Notes under the pieces: model-generated
Told to the model about the DNA's origin: nothing
Databases searched by the model: none
What the model saw: the letters and a program-made list of their open reading frames with translations, nothing else
Virus record (IMG/VR): IMGVR_UViG_3300002503_000004
Coordinates: 17,093-62,601 of that record
Reading direction: 5' to 3' (one strand)
Length of the DNA stretch: 45,509 nt
Origin: a virus
Shown: positions 14,409 through 22,411 of the stretch, piece by piece
Position numbering within the stretch: the stretch's first letter is position 1
How the letters are laid out: every line of letters begins with the position of its first letter
Made by a program: the position numbers and the translations under genes

Positions 14409-15757
14409 CCTATGTCCTTTCGCCCCTGCCAGTTGTAGTCAGGGATAATAGCCCTGGTCTCCACGCTCCTGAACAGCGGGTAGTTTTTCTCGGCCAGCAA
14501 CTCGACCCGCTGGTTCGTCCCGCCAGGCATGTCGCGCGTCTTGAGAAACCAGAGCGTGTTGACGTTTGAGTTGGCAATGGTGCCGCTCTCCGGCATGTGA
14601 TCGGTCAAGATCATCACAATGTCCGCGTCGTGGGGGAGTTGCCCGCTACCCCGCAGGTCTTTCAGGTTGGGGATGCCTTTACCCATCCCTTCTTTCGTGA
14701 CGCTGCTGATCGTGATGCCAACCAGGTCCATGCCTGTAGTTATGGATTTAACCGACCTGGATAGATACTGCGACCACTCCGTATCGTTCTGCCTGCTGGT
14801 CTGACCACCCATCAAAAGCAGGTAGTCCAGTACGTACCAGCGGATGTCATGCTGTTGCTTGTACTTGGTCAGGATAGAGCGAAACTGGGCCGGTGTCATG
14901 TCGGGCAGGGTACAGATATATAACGGCAGCTCGGACAGATTTCCAATCGCATGAGTGAGCGCCACCCAATCGTCGTCCTCCAGGCGACCGGACTTTAACA
15001 GTTGGGTGGCCACCTCCGCCTCCGCAGAGACGATCCGCCTGGAGATCATCTTGCGGCTCATCTCCATGGAAAAGATAATGCCTGCATGACCAGATCTTGC
15101 CCAACTCACCCCTAGCTGCTTTGCCAGCTTGCTTTTACCGATCCCGGGCAGGCCGCCGAGGAAGTGCATACCCGTCTCGATGCCGCCCGTCAGCCTGTCT
15201 ACGTCGATCAGGCCGGTGGGCAAGCCGAAGATGTCCTGCGGTTCCCTGTACCGCTCCTCCACCTCGTCGTATAGCTCGCTGACCGCCTGGCTGATATGGA
15301 CGGTGTGCTCTTCGGCGCTGATGCGGTTGGCGATCATGCCTAGCTCGTCGGTAGCGGTGGATAGAAAGTCGGCCTCCAGGTCGAAGGCGGTTTTTGCGAT
15401 ACGCGAAGCGGCCTGGATAGCAGCGCGGCGGTCAGCCATCTCGCGCACGATGCTGGCGTAGTCCTTTGCGTGGAGGGAGGTGGGCACGGCGTTGACCAGA
15501 CCAGCCAGATAGCTACCACCGCCAATCTCGCTAAGCGTGCCTCTTTTATCCAACTCCTGGCAGAGCGTGACGTAATCGACGGTGATCTTTTTCTCGGTCA
15601 ATACCAGCATCGCCATCCAGATAAAACGGTTTCTGTGGATGTAGAAGTCGTTTGGCTCTACCAGCGCGGCAATCTCCCATATCAAGGATGGGTCAATCAG
15701 GACGGAGCCTAACAAGGCCTCCTCCGCTTGCACGTTACTGGGAAGAGGGTCCGTCAC
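14405..15757 (-). CDS. dnaB: Replicative DNA helicase, DnaB family
   Basis: Residues 1-105 form the N-terminal DnaB domain (NVQAEEALLGSVLIDPSLI). The RecA-like motor follows, with Walker A GLPGIGKS (202-209), the Walker B region near WYVLDYLLLMG, and RGSGQLPHDADIVMIL as the later conserved motif. The length of 450 is normal. It unwinds DNA ahead of the fork 5' to 3'. No primase domain is fused. It overlaps the genes on either side by 4 nt, and the winged-helix initiator lies just upstream, a standard phage replication pair. Confidence 0.95.
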   Translation of the reverse strand: MTDPLPSNVQAEEALLGSVLIDPSLIWEIAALVEPNDFYIHRNRFIWMAMLVLTEKKITVDYVTLCQELDKRGTLSEIGGGSYLAGLVNAVPTSLHAKDYASIVREMADRRAAIQAASRIAKTAFDLEADFLSTATDELGMIANRISAEEHTVHISQAVSELYDEVEERYREPQDIFGLPTGLIDVDRLTGGIETGMHFLGGLPGIGKSKLAKQLGVSWARSGHAGIIFSMEMSRKMISRRIVSAEAEVATQLLKSGRLEDDDWVALTHAIGNLSELPLYICTLPDMTPAQFRSILTKYKQQHDIRWYVLDYLLLMGGQTSRQNDTEWSQYLSRSVKSITTGMDLVGITISSVTKEGMGKGIPNLKDLRGSGQLPHDADIVMILTDHMPESGTIANSNVNTLWFLKTRDMPGGTNQRVELLAEKNYPLFRSVETRAIIPDYNWQGRKDIG

Positions 15758-16080
15758 TGCGTTCTTCCGCGCTCAAGCCACTCCGAAATATCGCGTAAGC
15801 GTTGTGCGACATCAATCTCATCCCGATCAGCTACGCTTACTTCAAACTGTTCTCCCGCCGCATCGTTATCAACGGCGGGTTCGGCGCGCACGTCTTGCGG
15901 TGTGATATGCTCAGCGTTCAAGGCGGAGGTCAGGTAGGTTCTCTCTACTTCATCGGGGTCAATGTAATACAGTTCGAGGTCCTTGAGCATCTTGCGAATG
16001 TCATCAAACACGACGATCTGGCAGCCGACTTTGACGATAAAGCCATTCAATACTGGAGTAATCTCAATTTTCCTGATCAT
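15754..16080 (-). CDS. Hypothetical protein between initiator and helicase
   Basis: The N-terminal half is a small alpha/beta unit and the C-terminal half is acidic and helical. ATG at 16080 follows AGGAGATGAC. The 4-nt overlap with the helicase start links the two. It could be a helicase-loading accessory, but no motif supports this. Confidence 0.55.
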   Translation of the reverse strand: MIRKIEITPVLNGFIVKVGCQIVVFDDIRKMLKDLELYYIDPDEVERTYLTSALNAEHITPQDVRAEPAVDNDAAGEQFEVSVADRDEIDVAQRLRDISEWLERGRTQ

Positions 16081-16099
16081 GTCATCTCCTGTTAAATCT

Positions 16100-16948
16100 T
16101 TATCTCTCTGCCCGAAACACAGGGGGGAGGTTGTCTACTGGCTTTGTGCGCATCTCCGCAGTGTGGGCGCGCACGACCTTGATGAGCGATCCGGGGCCGC
16201 TGACTGTGTGCGGGATAACACCGTTGTGCTCTTGCATATATCTGCGAAACTGCGCATGATACGACCGCAACGCCTCTACCCCAAATTCGCCGCACGCCTC
16301 CTCCAAATACCGGGCATCCTGAATCCACTGCGAGCTTGGAGATCGGTTATTGGGCTGCCTGGGATGTTTGGGCGGCCTCAAATTCCACAGTTTGCATACT
16401 GCCCGAATGATATCTTTAATATCCTCAGGGTATCGTTCGATCCCCTCTACCTCCGGGTCGGCAGTCTCTCTCTCATTCATCCTCATCAACGTTTGCCGAA
16501 GGCTGGCTTTGTACTCCTCGCTGGTTGGCAACTTATCTTCCTCACTTTCTGTAAGAGGGTTAATTAAATGGTTAATGATGGTTCGGGTGACTCCGGAGTC
16601 ACCCTTTAACGACTCCGGTGTCACCCTTTCCGGCGTAGATGTCACCCTTTTTGAATTAAAGGGTGACAGTATGTCACCCTTTTTATCTACAGGAATATGG
16701 TACTTTCTGGTTAAGTTTCTTCCCCCTTTCCCTTCACCTTCCAGGATCAATAACTTTTTTTTCTGCAATTCGCGGGTTATTCTTTGGACGTGTCGCTCGC
16801 TATACCCAGTTTTTTCAGCTATCAGGTTGACACTGGGATAAATATTTCTCCCTTCATGATCGCTGTGATCGGCGTATGCCAACAAAACGAGCTTTTCCGT
16901 GTATGGGAGTTCCAAATCCCAAACCTGTCCCATAATTTTGACGCTCAC
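16100..16948 (-). CDS. Winged-helix replication initiator / replisome organiser
   Basis: Residues 6-100 match the helix-turn-helix protein commonly found before phage helicases: LPYTEKLVLLAYADHSDHEG, then SVNLIAEKTGYSERHVQRI and LQKKKLL. The centre is Ser/Pro-rich with repeated VTP elements, and the C-terminal part resembles DnaD-like helicase loaders (RYPEDIKDIIRAVCKLW). GTG at 16948 is chosen because AGAAAGGG lies just upstream. This gives 282 residues. It probably binds the origin and recruits DnaB. Confidence 0.75.
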   Translation of the reverse strand: MSVKIMGQVWDLELPYTEKLVLLAYADHSDHEGRNIYPSVNLIAEKTGYSERHVQRITRELQKKKLLILEGEGKGGRNLTRKYHIPVDKKGDILSPFNSKRVTSTPERVTPESLKGDSGVTRTIINHLINPLTESEEDKLPTSEEYKASLRQTLMRMNERETADPEVEGIERYPEDIKDIIRAVCKLWNLRPPKHPRQPNNRSPSSQWIQDARYLEEACGEFGVEALRSYHAQFRRYMQEHNGVIPHTVSGPGSLIKVVRAHTAEMRTKPVDNLPPVFRAER

Positions 16949-16974
16949 CACGACCACCCTTTCTAAACAAAAAA

Positions 16975-17067
16975 GACCTGGACTCTCACCGGCGGTGTTG
17001 CCGAGCGAAGCGATGTTTTGAGTATCCTGGCAAGATACAAACAACACCGCCTGTGAGAATACAGGTC
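16975..17067 (-). ncRNA. Structured leader with terminator-like T run
   Basis: On the minus strand GACCTG/CAGGTC, TCTCAC/GTGAGA and GGCGGTGTTG/CAACACCGCC stack into a long interrupted helix capped by a GTATC-7 nt-GATAC hairpin. A T-rich run (TTTTTTG) follows directly, as in an intrinsic terminator. A 9-base segment GCGAAGCGA just upstream (17084-17076) is perfectly complementary to TCGCTTCGC in the apical loop (17013-17005), which could allow an alternative fold. It sits between the promoter at 17135-17140 and the initiator gene, so it is a candidate attenuator. Confidence 0.6.
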
Positions 17068-17134
17068 CGAAAGGTTCGCTTCGCCCGCGGTCTATTGGAA
17101 GGTACTCTCGCGGTTTGCCACTCCGCGTAGAAAA

Positions 17135-17140
17135 ATTATA
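17135..17140 (-). promoter_or_regulatory. Extended -10 promoter for initiator-helicase operon
   Basis: Minus-strand TGGTATAAT (hexamer 17140-17135) with no good -35. The predicted start near 17128 leaves a leader of about 180 nt containing the structured element at 16975-17067. Confidence 0.55.
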
Positions 17141-17159
17141 CCACATTCAGCACCCCATT

Positions 17160-17387
17160 CTACCCTGAAATCAATAGAACACCCGTTCTGTTTTGATCGA
17201 TGGGTATGCAGTAGGTCTTAGCCCACAGCCATACAGTTTGCGGCTCATACCCGTATTTATTGCTAAAAAGCGCAACTGCGTTCTCCAGCCCGCCGTCCTC
17301 GGTATAGCGCTGGGTGAGTAGCGGCAGCTCCCTGGCGCTCTTGGCCTCAAGGACCGAAATCCTGGAGATATCGATAGACTTCCTCAT
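17160..17387 (-). CDS. Small putative HTH protein (75 aa)
   Basis: GGAGCTGG precedes the ATG. The middle of the protein (GLENAVALFSNKYGYEPQTVWLW, cited here as a region at residues 33-55) could form a helix-turn-helix. It overlaps the upstream gene by 41 nt. No clear family match, so it may be a regulator. Confidence 0.45.
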   Translation of the reverse strand: MRKSIDISRISVLEAKSARELPLLTQRYTEDGGLENAVALFSNKYGYEPQTVWLWAKTYCIPIDQNRTGVLLISG

Positions 17388-17622
17388 CCAGCTCCCACCT
17401 TAACATGTCGCCTTCCCACCAGTATTTGCCTGCCAGAACACCATAAGGCGGACTGGTCACGTGGAGTTCCTGGTCTACCAGGACTTCCTTCACCGTCCCA
17501 TCCTTGCCCAACATAACGGGGCAGATCGAGTACGGCTGATGTGGCTTACGACCTGCTTTGGCGAACCAATAGCGGTAGACCGCAAAGCCACGCAGGTTCT
17601 TAGCGGGGGGCGTATGGCCCAC
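17347..17622 (-). CDS. Hypothetical protein with isolated TSPPYG motif (91 aa)
   Basis: The frame starts with GTG at 17622 and has a weak ribosome site. It contains HVTSPPYGVLAG, identical to methyltransferase motif IV, but no AdoMet motif, so it is not a working methyltransferase. It may be a decayed fragment, or the match may be chance. Confidence 0.4.
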   Translation of the reverse strand: MGHTPPAKNLRGFAVYRYWFAKAGRKPHQPYSICPVMLGKDGTVKEVLVDQELHVTSPPYGVLAGKYWWEGDMLRWELDEEVYRYLQDFGP

Positions 17623-17785
17623 TTTGGAATGTCCAGTCCAGCAAGGCGATGCCGAGGCCTAAAACTAGGCAGATGATCAGGAAAACAAGCAGCGCAAAAA
17701 CCTCGACGGTGCGCATAACCGTGCGCCCTGCTTTTGTCAAAAATTGACAAATCTTTGGAGGAATATGACTAAGGCTTTTGAACAT
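17600..17785 (-). CDS. Small membrane protein (61 aa)
   Basis: One strong hydrophobic stretch at residues 29-48 (FALLVFLIICLVLGLGIALL) after a basic N-terminus. It overlaps the 40-aa basic peptide upstream and the 91-aa protein downstream. No family was recognised. Confidence 0.5.
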   Translation of the reverse strand: MFKSLSHIPPKICQFLTKAGRTVMRTVEVFALLVFLIICLVLGLGIALLDWTFQSGPYAPR

Positions 17786-17891
17786 GCCACCACTGCATCC
17801 TTAACTTTAATCGTGCCTTTCTGCGCCAGCTACGGTTCGCCCTTTGTCTAGTTGATTTTTTGGAGATTTTATACTGATGTTTCTTCGCCAT
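17769..17891 (-). CDS. Very basic small peptide (40 aa)
   Basis: A 40-codon frame starts at 17891 with GAGGAG about 12 nt upstream. About 16 of 40 residues are Lys, Arg or His (for example SWRRKARLKLR). Such a peptide would bind nucleic acid or acidic protein surfaces. The spacing to the ribosome site is long and the frame is short, so confidence is low. Confidence 0.35.
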   Translation of the reverse strand: MAKKHQYKISKKSTRQRANRSWRRKARLKLRMQWWHVQKP

Positions 17892-17915
17892 AGGGAAAGT
17901 ATCTCCTCTTCGACA

Positions 17916-18353
17916 TCAATATAACTGCTCGAATCCGCTGGCCTGCTCCTCACCGGACAGCTCCACCTCGAACTCCTCTCCACAACTGCACTTTACCGTC
18001 GCAGTGATGGTAAAGCTGTAGTAGTGTGCCTGGTATCGCATCCGCTTGATCGGCTTGCCATGACGATCCACTATATTGAAGCGATCATCGGCACTAACAT
18101 CGTCTTCCTCAATCTCCAGGGTATAAGGCTCATCCTGATCCTGGTGGGCGCGGATATGATCTTCGACAGCAACATCAATTTCCTCCACTTGGATGGAGGC
18201 CTCGTTAAGCTCGTTGCCGCAATCCGAGCAATCCAGATGCAGGCGTACATCAGCACTGATCCTGCCGTCCTCGTCGATGTTCAGATCCCACAACTCCGGC
18301 TCGCCGTGTTCAAGTGCGACAAACTTATTGCAGTCAGGACATCTGTTGCCCAT
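17916..18353 (-). CDS. Protein with two zinc-ribbon ends (145 aa)
   Basis: Three cysteine pairs are visible: CPDC (residues 5-8) and CSDC (about 42-45) near the N-terminus, and CSC near the C-terminus. The acidic centre separates them. ATG at 18353 overlaps the upstream stop (TGATG). No family was recognised. A structural or nucleic-acid-binding role is likely. Confidence 0.6.
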   Translation of the reverse strand: MGNRCPDCNKFVALEHGEPELWDLNIDEDGRISADVRLHLDCSDCGNELNEASIQVEEIDVAVEDHIRAHQDQDEPYTLEIEEDDVSADDRFNIVDRHGKPIKRMRYQAHYYSFTITATVKCSCGEEFEVELSGEEQASGFEQLY

Positions 18354-18706
18354 CAGCCCACCCCTAGCGCGTGCATCGCGCGCCCTTTGGAGATATCCCT
18401 GCCAATGCGGTAGCAGAATTGATCGGCCATCGAGCATAGCGCCACACCTTCTGCCTTGCGCCCATCACTCAGCGTGACGCGGCACACGGTCTTGCCGCCG
18501 CGCGGGAACGGTTTGTCATCAATGGTGTATTCGCTGTTCCAACCGTATTTGGGGCTATAGCGATACAAATCGGCAACTCCCATATTGATCGGCTTGCCCC
18601 GCCTGGGATAACTACGTGCCCAGGCCTCGCGAAATGGCACACGATAGTGATCGAACTCCACTTTTTCCACCACGGTGACTTTCTCAGGTTCGCTTACTCC
18701 GTCCAT
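18353..18706 (-). CDS. Hypothetical protein (117 aa)
   Basis: AAGGAGTGGATC places the start at 18706. The product is basic with a Gly-rich loop (FPRGGKTVCRVTLSDG) and no membrane segment. It is the first gene after the terminator of the Ro60/ARPP-1 unit, and its promoter was not found. Confidence 0.55.
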   Translation of the reverse strand: MDGVSEPEKVTVVEKVEFDHYRVPFREAWARSYPRRGKPINMGVADLYRYSPKYGWNSEYTIDDKPFPRGGKTVCRVTLSDGRKAEGVALCSMADQFCYRIGRDISKGRAMHALGVG

Positions 18707-18727
18707 GATCCACTCCTTGTTTAGATA

Positions 18728-18752
18728 AAAGGAGGGCACAAGGCCCTCCTTT
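18728..18752. terminator. Intrinsic terminator after ARPP-1-like gene
   Basis: AAAGGAGGGC (18728-18737) pairs with GCCCTCCTTT (18743-18752) across a 5-nt loop. The T run is long on the plus strand and shorter (TTTTAT) on the minus strand, where it would end the Ro60-ARPP-1 operon 3 nt after its last stop. Confidence 0.8.
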
Positions 18753-18754
18753 TT

Positions 18755-19849
18755 TTAGATTGTAAAATCCCGCTGTTGGGCGGCCAGCTCTCGGTACTCC
18801 CTTACCGCTGTGTGTGCCTTTCGCCACTGCTCGGGATCGAACGCGTCCCGCTTGGCGATGCTGACCAGGTGGTTGTACTCGCCGGTCCTGATCGCCTGTC
18901 CGATGTAGCCCTCTGCCTTCATGATGTGACTTTCGTAGTGGCGATCATCGCTGTTGATGTCGCGCTCCTCCTGGAACTCTACCAGCATCAGGTCTTGCAG
19001 GCGCTCGACTACACGCACGGAGCGGTTATCGAATACCGCCCTCAGCGCCTTGCGCAGCCTTGCCACGCCGGTCAGGTCGCCGTTGGTTTCACCGAGCACT
19101 TGCGTAAACTCCTGGGCAGCGCTCCTGTTATTCGCCATGGATACGATTGCGACGGAGCCGTAGCAATCACGCACAAGCAAGTCCCACACCTGGGCGCAGT
19201 AGGTGAAGCTGGGGAACTTATCGATAGCCACGATCTCCCCGTCCACCATCACGATCACGCCGATGCAGTCCTTGGGGCGCTCGAAGTGAGCGATGAACTC
19301 CTGCAACTGCACTTCGTAGTGATCGAAGTATCGCTCCAGGTAAGCGCCTGTGCTGACCCGCGTACGCTTACCCAGGTTCTCAATCGTGTGGTATAGGTGG
19401 CTGTATTCACCCGTGTGGTTGGCCTCCAGGAGCAACTGCTCGCGGATCACCAGCGGCACGAAACGAAAGTTGCTATCGCCGCGCAGATGCCCGCCGACCG
19501 AGCCTTGCACGCAGCCCGCATCGTCATAGTCAACCGCCTGGCGGGAGGGGATATACGCGCTCTTGGGCAGGGCGTGGTCCTGGCTGGACGTGCGCGTCAT
19601 AACGCTGATCTGTGGGGCGAAGATCACGTCCTTGTCTGCGTTGTTTCGCAACTGCACGTGACCGTAGTGCCTGTTGGAGGCGGTCAGCGCCGTGAACGGG
19701 TTGGCGAACTGCTCGTCCCGCGAGAACAGGCGGTCGCTGACCGTCAGGAAAGCCAGCTCCATATTGCGGATAGACTGCACGACCACGCGGCCATCGCTAT
19801 CGCGCATGACCTCCGTGCCGCGCAAAAGGGTGTTCAGATTGGTTGTCAT
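18755..19849 (-). CDS. ARPP-1 / DUF6569-like protein
   Basis: The 364-residue protein has the pattern I associate with ARPP-1 (DUF6569): a region of polar residues around HVQLRNNADKDVIFAPQISV, then a switch to IPSRQAVDYDDAGCVQG, and the closing CIGVIVMVDGEIVAIDKF with VWDLLVRDCYGS. The family takes its name from its link to ADP-ribosylglycohydrolase (ARG) and rhodanese-phosphatase genes in predicted NAD-related pathways. No experimental activity is known to me. The last 130 residues are a helical extension. It is the last gene of the Ro60-like operon, 3 nt after the 72-aa gene, and ends at a terminator. Assignment is from pattern memory and needs a profile search. Confidence 0.55.
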   Translation of the reverse strand: MTTNLNTLLRGTEVMRDSDGRVVVQSIRNMELAFLTVSDRLFSRDEQFANPFTALTASNRHYGHVQLRNNADKDVIFAPQISVMTRTSSQDHALPKSAYIPSRQAVDYDDAGCVQGSVGGHLRGDSNFRFVPLVIREQLLLEANHTGEYSHLYHTIENLGKRTRVSTGAYLERYFDHYEVQLQEFIAHFERPKDCIGVIVMVDGEIVAIDKFPSFTYCAQVWDLLVRDCYGSVAIVSMANNRSAAQEFTQVLGETNGDLTGVARLRKALRAVFDNRSVRVVERLQDLMLVEFQEERDINSDDRHYESHIMKAEGYIGQAIRTGEYNHLVSIAKRDAFDPEQWRKAHTAVREYRELAAQQRDFTI

Positions 19850-19852
19850 ATT

Positions 19853-20071
19853 TTACTCTCCCGTAAATCGTTCATAAATGATGCCCGGCTTTCCACGTGG
19901 GCAAAGCTCATGAGTTTCAAAATCATAGCGTGACGTTCTAGCGGTTGATCTGTTCTCTTTAAGCACTTCTAGTGCATGAGCATCATCTTCCGCCTCGACC
20001 ACCGAAAGGTAACTTTCGTAGGGGTCGGCTGACCATTCAATTGTAAAAAGCCTCAAATCTTTTTTTGCCAT
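19853..20071 (-). CDS. Small protein between Ro60-like and ARPP-1-like genes
   Basis: A 72-residue basic/acidic alpha-beta protein (YLSVVEAEDDAHALEVLKEN suggests one strand-helix unit). Its ATG overlaps the stop of the Ro60-like gene by one base, and its stop lies 3 nt before the ARPP-1-like start, so all three are translated as a unit. No family was recognised. Confidence 0.65.
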   Translation of the reverse strand: MAKKDLRLFTIEWSADPYESYLSVVEAEDDAHALEVLKENRSTARTSRYDFETHELCPRGKPGIIYERFTGE

Positions 20072-21657
20072 TACCGCACCCCGCTTGTCAATGCCAGGCG
20101 CTCCACCTGGTTCTTTAGCCAGCCCCGCGGGTCCGCCTCTAGCAGGTTGGCCTGCATCAGTACGGGCAGCGACCGGTAGGTGGCTGCAAATGACGCCACG
20201 CCCTCTGCTAACCTGCGCGCTTTCGCAGCTACCTCCGCCCCGCCGATGGGGGAGATGTGAAACACGGGGGTATCGTTGCCCATATCCCGCCAGGCCTTGA
20301 TCACTTCCCCGAGCAGGCCTTCGTAGTCGTTCTCGTAGCCATCGCTCAGGATGAAAATCGCATCCATATCCTCTTGCATATCGACCAGGCCTAAAAAGCC
20401 CACAGCAAGCGACGTTGAGGCGTCATGGGTCTTCCAGTATACTGTAAGCGCCGACTTGTTTAACACCCGGTAGATAAACTCAGCCACCGCCCGCGGCGTG
20501 TTTTTGCTCTCCTGGAAATGACCTGTCATCGAATACGATCCGTCAAGCAACACACCGACCTTACGGTAAGGGAAGTTTTGGTATTTATGCTTCTCCGCCA
20601 GCTTATCTATCTGGTCGATGATCTCATCCGTGAACTCAGTCTCGAAGCCGGTCTTGAACAAAGCAATCGGGTCGCTTACCTGGCCGATGTCCACCTCCCG
20701 CTCGATGCCACGCTCCTTCTCTTGCTTGGTCTTGCGCACAGCCACGTTGGCGGTCTCCACTTTGCTTTTCTTGCGGATCACCTCCAGGGTCTTGGCCTGC
20801 TTCTCCTTGGTTGACCACATCTCTTCGTGCTGCGGGTGGCTCTTGTGCGAGAGCAAGCCGGTCAACACCTCTTCCGGCACCAGGTCACAGCCGTTGACAT
20901 CGGTCATCGCTGCGGCAACTTGCCGCATCACCGGCAGGCGGTCCATATTCATTGCCACGTCTGTGTTCTCGAAGATGTACTGGTAGATCGCTTCCACCTG
21001 GATAGATGTCAACATGCCATGCGCGTACTTGAGCACTTTGTCCGTCCACAGCTTATTAGAGCGTGCATCGGACAGACCAGCCAGTCGGTCGTTGGAAATC
21101 TTGAACAGGGTGGCGGCGATCTTCGTACCATACACGTGCGTCAATATCTTGCGTAGCTTCGCACGATACTTCACAGCCACGAACTCCAGGTTCGGGTGGC
21201 CCCAGATGTACTCCAGAGCATACCTGCGGGAACGGGCGTTGTTGACCTTGCGCTCGCGCATCTCCGCCAGCATACGCAGAACGTAGGGAATACCGGCGCT
21301 CTTGTCAAGGTTGCGAAAGCACGCATACAACGCGGCCCTGCCCAACCCCTCGTCATCCCACGCCTGCGGGGAGACGATGGTGTTGTAGCCGCCTTTCGTG
21401 CTTGCCTCAAGCTCCTGCAAGATCGCCTGCTGGATATAAAAACCCTGCGCTCCATCAAGCGAAGCCACCACCAGGGGCAGCTCCTTGCCAACCACGTGCA
21501 GCTTCGCCAGGTGGTCCTTCACCGCGTCGATCTGCTGTTGTCGGGTGTGGTAGTGCGTCGCCTTGCTTGACGCGCTGCCCGACACCTCCAGCGCAGCCAC
21601 GACCGCGTTCTTGATGTTTTGCAGGTCCTGCCGGGAAACGATCAGTTTTTCGTCCAT
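20071..21657 (-). CDS. Ro60/TROVE-like ring protein with vWA MIDAS
   Basis: The protein has 528 residues, close to Ro60. About residues 20-290 are helical and repeat-like, with a segment RRYALEYIWGHPNLEFVAV then YRAKLRKILTHVYG at 145-177, as expected for a TROVE/HEAT ring. Residues 300-323 are a charged linker. Residues 365-528 are a von Willebrand A domain with a complete DxSxS MIDAS motif (D372-G-S374-Y-S376) and a later FILSDG (D439). Ro60 proteins bind misfolded RNAs and Y RNAs, and in Deinococcus work with polynucleotide phosphorylase. The array of tRNA-like and hairpin RNAs just upstream on the same strand supports this reading. An alternative is a different vWA protein with helical repeats. 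Confidence 0.65.
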   Translation of the reverse strand: MDEKLIVSRQDLQNIKNAVVAALEVSGSASSKATHYHTRQQQIDAVKDHLAKLHVVGKELPLVVASLDGAQGFYIQQAILQELEASTKGGYNTIVSPQAWDDEGLGRAALYACFRNLDKSAGIPYVLRMLAEMRERKVNNARSRRYALEYIWGHPNLEFVAVKYRAKLRKILTHVYGTKIAATLFKISNDRLAGLSDARSNKLWTDKVLKYAHGMLTSIQVEAIYQYIFENTDVAMNMDRLPVMRQVAAAMTDVNGCDLVPEEVLTGLLSHKSHPQHEEMWSTKEKQAKTLEVIRKKSKVETANVAVRKTKQEKERGIEREVDIGQVSDPIALFKTGFETEFTDEIIDQIDKLAEKHKYQNFPYRKVGVLLDGSYSMTGHFQESKNTPRAVAEFIYRVLNKSALTVYWKTHDASTSLAVGFLGLVDMQEDMDAIFILSDGYENDYEGLLGEVIKAWRDMGNDTPVFHISPIGGAEVAAKARRLAEGVASFAATYRSLPVLMQANLLEADPRGWLKNQVERLALTSGVR

Positions 21658-21669
21658 GCACTCCTCCTG

Positions 21670-22059
21670 TTATAACTCTATATTCACGACTGATGTCTGA
21701 CCATCCTGGATGATCAGCCTTTCAATGGTGTCGCCCCCCTCCCACACCAGTACAGCCTCGTAATAACCACGGCTTTTTTCGAGGATCGACAGCAGTATGT
21801 CCATGCTGCTCCCACTCGCCTCTCCGTAGCTGATAATCGAGGACACTTCAGTTTCGCCATCCTGGTTTATAAACCCAGTGATCTCAAAACCCTCGGATAG
21901 GCCAGTTACAGTGGTAGGGAGTTTCCCTACAGCGGTATCTGATTCAAGTGCCCTGAGTTGAAAACTGGCACCGGCCTTTATCAGCTCCTCTACTGCTGCC
22001 TTGGTCAACACGAAGTCCCTGCACTCTTTTTGTTTCCAGTTATCGATGTTGTACGGCAT
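21670..22059 (-). CDS. Hypothetical protein before Ro60-like gene (129 aa)
   Basis: The ATG at 22059 (MPYNIDNWKQ) is chosen because AGGAGGAGT lies directly upstream. The longer frame to 22104 lacks a site. The product is a soluble alpha/beta protein of no recognised family. It is 12 nt upstream of the Ro60-like gene, and so is the first protein gene after the RNA array. Confidence 0.65.
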   Translation of the reverse strand: MPYNIDNWKQKECRDFVLTKAAVEELIKAGASFQLRALESDTAVGKLPTTVTGLSEGFEITGFINQDGETEVSSIISYGEASGSSMDILLSILEKSRGYYEAVLVWEGGDTIERLIIQDGQTSVVNIEL

Positions 22060-22130
22060 AATACTCCTCCTGTTATAGATTGCCTGCCCACAGCGCCCCA
22101 TCAAGGTTGGAACTCCATTGGCGGTAATGA

Positions 22131-22256
22131 GCCGGGCAGGTATCGAACCTCCCTCGCCTTTCTCTGGCCTAGATACTCAGCGGGCGCATCGCAGGCTTGT
22201 CCTTGTCGTCTCCGTCCTGGCGTCTATCCGGCCGTTCCCACGTGACCAGCCAGAGA
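22131..22256 (-). ncRNA. tRNA-like fragment and closed hairpin (weak)
   Basis: On the minus strand TCTCTGGC/GCCAGAGA (22256-22249 with 22168-22161) closes a 96-nt structured segment, followed by a T-arm-like AGGTTCGATACCT with one mismatch in its outer stem (about 22138-22155). GCCGG (near 22231) and CCGGC (near 22131) can pair as an acceptor-like helix. No normal anticodon arm is evident. It may be the last member of the array, or a degenerate tRNA. Confidence 0.4.
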
Positions 22257-22292
22257 GCTATTATGAGATTTGTCTCGCTCAGGACAGAGAGG

Positions 22293-22362
22293 GCGGGCGA
22301 TGGGAATCGAACCCATGCTATCAGTTTGGAAGACTGAGGCCTTACCGCTTGGCGACACCCGC
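22293..22362 (-). tRNA. tRNA-Gly (UCC)
   Basis: A complete 70-nt cloverleaf: acceptor GCGGGTG/CGCCCGC with one G-U pair, D stem GCC/GGC, anticodon arm TCAGT-CTTCCAA-ACTGA giving UCC, 4-nt variable loop and T arm ATGGG-TTCGATT-CCCAT. CCA is not encoded. Unlike its neighbours it has no insertion and serves as the internal control for what a regular tRNA looks like here. Confidence 0.93.
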
Positions 22363-22372
22363 TGGAGAACAA

Positions 22373-22402
22373 AACAGGGCGGCACTTGCGCACCACCCTG
22401 TT
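22373..22402 (-). terminator. 13-bp hairpin followed by T-rich run
   Basis: On the minus strand AACAGGGTGGTGC and GTGCCGCCCTGTT pair over a GCAA tetraloop with three G-U pairs, followed by TTTTGTT. It separates the candidate Y RNA (22412-22516) from tRNA-Gly, and could end or set the 3' end of that RNA. With T run short, read-through to the protein genes is expected. Confidence 0.6.
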
Positions 22403-22411
22403 AGTTTCTTA

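Noticed and set aside
17347-17622. Third DNA methyltransferase from TSPPYG
   Set aside because: The 91-residue frame has no AdoMet-binding motif, so at most it is a fragment.
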